9,908 bases of DNA, taken from positions 1 to 9,908 of the forward strand of contig VGVU01000048.1 in the NCBI GenBank assembly GCA_016873905.1, written 5' to 3'. Origin of the DNA: Betaproteobacteria bacterium (GTDB lineage Bacteria > Pseudomonadota > Gammaproteobacteria > Burkholderiales > Thiobacillaceae). The translations under genes and the position numbers were made by a program. Positions 7,215 to 9,908 of this stretch are shown here, one piece after another. The notes beneath the pieces were generated by a model that saw nothing but the letters and a program-made list of their open reading frames with translations, was not told the DNA's origin and made no database searches. How positions within the stretch are numbered: the first letter of the stretch is position 1; each line of letters begins with the position of its first letter.

Positions 7215-7218
7215 TCCT
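7215..7218 (-). promoter_or_regulatory. Ribosome binding site of mreB
   Basis: AGGA on the minus strand (within TCAGGA), eight bases before the ATG at 7206. It supports this start over the longer open frame. Confidence 0.7.
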
Positions 7219-7240
7219 GAGGGGGTCATTAAATAGCCGC

Positions 7241-7249
7241 GTATGATAC
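7241..7249. promoter_or_regulatory. Symmetric -10-like element (candidate bidirectional promoter)
   Basis: The 9-mer GTATGATAC is an odd-centred palindrome. It reads TATGAT at 7242-7247 on the plus strand (five of six to TATAAT) and TATCAT on the minus strand, also five of six. Start sites about seven bases downstream would give a leader of about 55 nt for gatC and about 29 nt for mreB. No good -35 or extended TG motif accompanies either orientation, so this is tentative. Confidence 0.35.
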
Positions 7250-7308
7250 CCTAGCTGACCTTGGGGAATCACCCCTCCGCATTATTGATACCGCGATCCT
7301 GAATAATC

Positions 7309-7596
7309 ATGAGTCTGACCCTGGACGATATCCAACGCATTGCCCGCCTGGCCCGCATCCGGCTAGAGGACGGTGAGGCGGCCAAAACCCAATCCCACCT
7401 GAACGGACTGTTCGCTCTGGTCGCCCAAATGCAGGCCGTCGATACCGCCGGCATCCCCCCCATGGCCCACGCCCGCGATGTGCATCAGCGGCTGCGCGCC
7501 GATGTCGTCACCGAGCCGGATCGACGCGACGCCTTTCAGGCCATCGCCCCGCAAACCGAGGCGGGCCTGTATCTGGTACCGAGGGTCGTCGAATGA
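7309..7596 (+). CDS. gatC: Asp-tRNA(Asn)/Glu-tRNA(Gln) amidotransferase subunit C
   Basis: A 95-residue protein of typical GatC length. The opening MSLTLDDIQRIARLARIRL matches the family's N-terminal helix, and the C-terminal PQTEAGLYLVPRVVE is the usual GatC tail (F/Y-x-VP-x-V-x). GatC wraps around GatA and GatB and stabilises the complex. The ATG at 7309 is chosen by family match, as no clear ribosome site precedes it. The stop overlaps the gatA start as ATGA, so the two are probably translationally coupled. It is the first gene of gatCAB and divergent from mreB. Confidence 0.96.
   Translation: MSLTLDDIQRIARLARIRLEDGEAAKTQSHLNGLFALVAQMQAVDTAGIPPMAHARDVHQRLRADVVTEPDRRDAFQAIAPQTEAGLYLVPRVVE
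7581..7585 (+). promoter_or_regulatory. Ribosome binding site of gatA
   Basis: GAGGG inside the end of gatC, seven bases before the gatA ATG at 7593. It supports the start within the ATGA overlap. Confidence 0.6.
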
Positions 7597-9056
7597 GCAC
7601 CCTGACCGAACTTGCCGCCCGTCTGAACGCGGGCGCAGCCTCCAGCGTCGAGCTCTGTCAGGACTATCTGGCCCGCATCGCCGCCCACAACGCCAACCTT
7701 AACGCCTTCGTCGCGGTCGATGCCGAAAAGACCCTGGCCGAGGCCCGCGCCGCCGATGCCCTGCGTGCCGCAGGCCAGGCCGGGCCGCTGACCGGCGTTC
7801 CCATCGCCCACAAGGACATCTTCTGCACCGAGGGCTGGCACACCACCTGCGGGTCGAAGATGCTGGCCAACTTCGTCGCGCCGTACGACGCGCATGTGAT
7901 CAGCCAGTTCAAGGCCGCCGGCATGCCGTCCCTGGGCAAGCTCAACATGGACGAGTTCGCCATGGGCTCGTCGAACGAGACCAGCTTCTTCGGCCCGGTC
8001 AAAAACCCCTGGGACACCGCCGCCGTGCCGGGCGGCTCCTCCGGGGGTTCAGCCGCAGCCGTCGCGGCCGGACTCTGCCCCGTCGCCACCGCCACCGACA
8101 CCGGCGGCTCGATCCGCCAACCGGCCGCGCTCTGCGGCGTGACCGGCATCAAGCCGTCCTACGGCGTGGTCTCGCGCTACGGCATGATCGCCTTTGCCTC
8201 CAGCCTCGATCAGGGCGGAGTCATGGCCCGCTCCGCCGCCGACTGCGCCCTGGCCCTCTCGGTCATGGCCGGTTTCGACCCACGCGACTCCACCAGTCTG
8301 GAGCGCCCCGCCGAGGATTACAGCCGCGCCTTGACGCAGCCCTCGGACGCCCAGCCCCTCAAAGGCCTGCGGATCGGCCTGCCGCGCGAGTTCTTCGCCG
8401 CCGGCATGGCCCCCGATGTTGCCGCCGCCATCGAGTCCGCGCTGGCCGAATACCGGAAACTCGGCGCCACCACGGTCGAGATCAGCCTGCCCAATTCCGG
8501 CCTCTCGGTGCCGGTTTACTATGTCCTCGCCCCGGCCGAGGCCAGCTCCAACCTGTCGCGTTTTGACGGCGTGCGCTACGGCCATCGCGCCGCCGAATAC
8601 AGCGACCTGACCGAGATGTACGAAAAGACCCGCGCCGAAGGCTTTGGGTCCGAGGTCAAGCGCCGCATCCTGATCGGCGCCTATGTGCTCAGTCACGGCT
8701 ATTACGACGCCTATTACCTGCAGGCGCAAAAGATCCGCCGCCTGATCGCCAACGACTTCACCGCCGCCTTCAAGGTCTGCGATGTCATCATGGGTCCGAC
8801 CACGCCGACCACCGCCTTCAACCTGGGCGAAAAGTCCGATGACCCGGTGCAGATGTATCTGTCCGACATCTACACCATCGCCGTCAACCTCGCCGGTCTG
8901 CCCGGCCTGTCCGTGCCCTGCGGCTTCGGCGCCCAGGGTCGCCCGGTGGGCCTGCAGATCATCGGCGACTACTTCGCCGAGGCCCAAATGCTCAATGTCG
9001 CGCACCAGTACCAGCTCGCCACCGACTGGCACACCCGCGTGCCGGGAGGGTTCTAA
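7593..9056 (+). CDS. gatA: Asp-tRNA(Asn)/Glu-tRNA(Gln) amidotransferase subunit A (amidase)
   Basis: A 487-residue amidase-signature enzyme, normal length for GatA. It hydrolyses glutamine and passes ammonia through a channel to GatB. The Ser-cisSer-Lys triad is intact: Lys74 (in IAHKDIF), Ser149 (in PGGSSGGSAAAVAAGL) and Ser173 (in DTGGSIRQPAAL). These correspond with a constant offset of five to Lys79, Ser154 and Ser178 of Staphylococcus aureus GatA. Other family blocks are LGKLNMDEFAMGSSNE at 114-129 and the GPTTPTTAF region near 401-409. The ATG at 7593 overlaps the gatC stop by 4 bp. The stop is 1 bp before the gatB ATG, and the gatB ribosome site lies in its last codons. Whether the complex serves Gln, Asn or both depends on which direct synthetases the genome has, which cannot be seen here. 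Confidence 0.98.
   Translation: MSTLTELAARLNAGAASSVELCQDYLARIAAHNANLNAFVAVDAEKTLAEARAADALRAAGQAGPLTGVPIAHKDIFCTEGWHTTCGSKMLANFVAPYDAHVISQFKAAGMPSLGKLNMDEFAMGSSNETSFFGPVKNPWDTAAVPGGSSGGSAAAVAAGLCPVATATDTGGSIRQPAALCGVTGIKPSYGVVSRYGMIAFASSLDQGGVMARSAADCALALSVMAGFDPRDSTSLERPAEDYSRALTQPSDAQPLKGLRIGLPREFFAAGMAPDVAAAIESALAEYRKLGATTVEISLPNSGLSVPVYYVLAPAEASSNLSRFDGVRYGHRAAEYSDLTEMYEKTRAEGFGSEVKRRILIGAYVLSHGYYDAYYLQAQKIRRLIANDFTAAFKVCDVIMGPTTPTTAFNLGEKSDDPVQMYLSDIYTIAVNLAGLPGLSVPCGFGAQGRPVGLQIIGDYFAEAQMLNVAHQYQLATDWHTRVPGGF
9044..9050 (+). promoter_or_regulatory. Ribosome binding site of gatB
   Basis: GGGAGGG inside the final gatA codons, seven bases before the gatB ATG. It is one of the strongest ribosome sites in the window and fixes the gatB start at 9058. 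Confidence 0.75.
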
Positions 9057-9057
9057 C

Positions 9058-9908
9058 ATGTCGTGGGAAGTCGTTATCGGACTCGAGGTCCACACCCAGC
9101 TCACCACCCGGTCGAAGATCTTCTCCGGCGCCAGCACCGCCTTTGGCGCCGCGCCCAACACCCAGGCCTCGGCGGTGGACATCGCCCTGCCCGGCGTCTT
9201 GCCGGTACTGAACCGGGGCGCCGTCGAACGCGGCATCCAGTTTGGCCTGGCCATTGGCGCCACGATCAACCGCGACAACCGCTTTGATCGCAAGAATTAC
9301 TTTTACCCCGACCTGCCCAAGGGCTACCAGATCAGCCAGTTGGAGCGGCCCATTGTCGAAGGCGGCCACCTCGACATCCAGGTTGGCGAGGGCGACAAGG
9401 CCTACGCCAAGACCATCCGCCTCACCCGCGCCCATCTGGAAGAAGACGCCGGCAAATCGCTGCACGAAGACTTCCACGGCATGACGGGCATCGACCTCAA
9501 CCGGGCCGGCACGCCGCTGCTCGAGATCGTCTCCGAGCCCGACATGCGCTCGGCCAAAGAGGCCGTCGCCTACGCCAAGGCGCTCTACACCCTGGTCACC
9601 TGGATCGGCATCTGCGACGGCAACATGCAGGAAGGCAGCTTCCGGGTGGACGCCAATGTCTCGGTGCGCCCGCTTGGCCAAAAAGAATTTGGCACCCGGC
9701 GCGAGATCAAAAACCTCAACTCCTTCCGCTTTCTGGAACAGGCCATCAACTACGAAGTGCGCTGGCAGATCGAGCAGATCGAAGACGGCCACCGCATCGT
9801 CCAGGCCACCGTGCTCTTCGACCCCGACACCGGCGAGACGCGCATGATGCGCAGCAAGGAAGACGCGCACGATTACCGCTACTTCCCCGATCCCGATTTG
9901 CTGCCCGT
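9058..9908 (+). CDS. gatB: Asp-tRNA(Asn)/Glu-tRNA(Gln) amidotransferase subunit B, N-terminal part
   Basis: The right window edge cuts the gene; 283 codons plus two bases are visible of a protein that is usually about 475-490 residues. GatB phosphorylates the misacylated Glu- or Asp-tRNA and amidates it with ammonia from GatA. The visible part is the catalytic domain, with family blocks in order: VIGLEVHTQL at 6-15 (Glu10 and His12, active-site candidates), ALPGVLPVLN at 43-52, YFYPDLPKGYQISQ at 81-94, HLEEDAGKS at 126-134, the AGTPLLEIVSEPD motif at 150-162, GSFRVDANVSV at 193-203, EIKNLNS at 216-222 and DYRYFPDPDL at 272-281. The helical and tail (tRNA-binding) domains are outside the window. 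The ATG lies 1 bp after the gatA stop, behind a strong GGGAGGG site. Confidence 0.98.
   Translation, partial: MSWEVVIGLEVHTQLTTRSKIFSGASTAFGAAPNTQASAVDIALPGVLPVLNRGAVERGIQFGLAIGATINRDNRFDRKNYFYPDLPKGYQISQLERPIVEGGHLDIQVGEGDKAYAKTIRLTRAHLEEDAGKSLHEDFHGMTGIDLNRAGTPLLEIVSEPDMRSAKEAVAYAKALYTLVTWIGICDGNMQEGSFRVDANVSVRPLGQKEFGTRREIKNLNSFRFLEQAINYEVRWQIEQIEDGHRIVQATVLFDPDTGETRMMRSKEDAHDYRYFPDPDLLP

Larger units (their letters stand above)
7207..7308. promoter_or_regulatory. Divergent mreB-gatC intergenic control region
   Basis: This 102-bp stretch is the only true intergenic region in the window and is visibly richer in A/T than the genes around it. It must supply promoters for both the mreB operon (leftward) and gatCAB (rightward), unless these lie inside genes. 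I see -10-like boxes but no convincing -35 on either strand. There is a short GGGG-AATCA-CCCC inverted repeat at 7263-7275, too small to call a terminator. An ATTATT/AATAAT pair lies at 7281-7286 and 7302-7307. gatC has no clear purine-rich ribosome site. Confidence 0.6.

Noticed and set aside
7207..7272. 22-residue N-terminal extension of mreB
   Set aside because: MreB proteins begin right at the MFGF segment, and the ATG at 7206 has its own ribosome site.
7263..7275. GGGG/CCCC hairpin as a terminator
   Set aside because: Only a 4-bp stem, no T-run on either strand, and no gene ends here; the flanking genes are divergent.
8049..9293. 414-codon open frame on the minus strand, opposite gatA
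   Set aside because: Shadow of gatA: Gly/Ala/Asp/Val-rich low-complexity translation, no family motif, and it crosses the gatA/gatB junction.
8992..9870. 292-codon open frame on the minus strand, opposite gatB
   Set aside because: Antisense to conserved GatB motifs; Val/Asp/Gly-rich with no recognisable content.
1..9908. Mobile element, CRISPR array, toxin-antitoxin or novel gene cluster
   Set aside because: Every stretch is occupied by a recognised housekeeping gene apart from 102 bp between mreB and gatC, 25 bp between mreB and mreC, 15 bp between rlpA and dacA and 1 bp between gatA and gatB. No terminal repeats, integrase, transposase or spaced repeats were seen.

Overview
This is a GC-rich chromosomal window of conserved housekeeping genes, packed with almost no spacing. 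The best guess for the source is a betaproteobacterium. The reasons are the MreB that opens MFGF, the style of the MreC, MreD and RlpA sequences, and the gene order mreBCD-mrdA-rodA-rlpA-dacA divergent from gatCAB. This assignment rests on remembered family sequences, not on a search.

Minus strand, read from 7206 down to 1: mreB, mreC, mreD, mrdA (PBP2), rodA, rlpA and the first 103 codons of a dacA-type D,D-carboxypeptidase that runs off the left edge. Five of the six junctions overlap or are 15 bp or less. The longest gap is the 25 bp between mreB and mreC. Together the genes encode most of the Rod (elongasome) machine: MreB filaments, the MreC/MreD linkers, the SEDS glycosyltransferase RodA with its partner transpeptidase PBP2, and then two enzymes that trim or cleave peptidoglycan (the lipoprotein RlpA and the carboxypeptidase DacA). 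RodZ is not in the window.

Plus strand, 7309 to the right edge: gatC, gatA and the first 283 codons of gatB, the three subunits of the tRNA-dependent amidotransferase GatCAB. It converts Glu-tRNA(Gln) and/or Asp-tRNA(Asn) to the correctly amidated aminoacyl-tRNA. gatC and gatA overlap by 4 bp, and gatB starts 1 bp after gatA.

The only real intergenic space is the 102 bp between mreB and gatC (7207-7308), which must hold the promoters for both divergent operons. It contains a 9-bp palindrome that reads as a -10-like box on both strands.

I found no mobile element, CRISPR array, tRNA or rRNA, and no sign of a new defence or biosynthetic system. The points worth a second look are small: a five-unit hexamer repeat with G-quadruplex potential exactly on the mreC start codon, a 7-codon mini-ORF bridging the mreB stop and mreC start, an RlpA with two SPOR domains instead of the usual one, two successive GTG starts overlapping the previous stop, and the symmetric -10 in the divergent promoter region.
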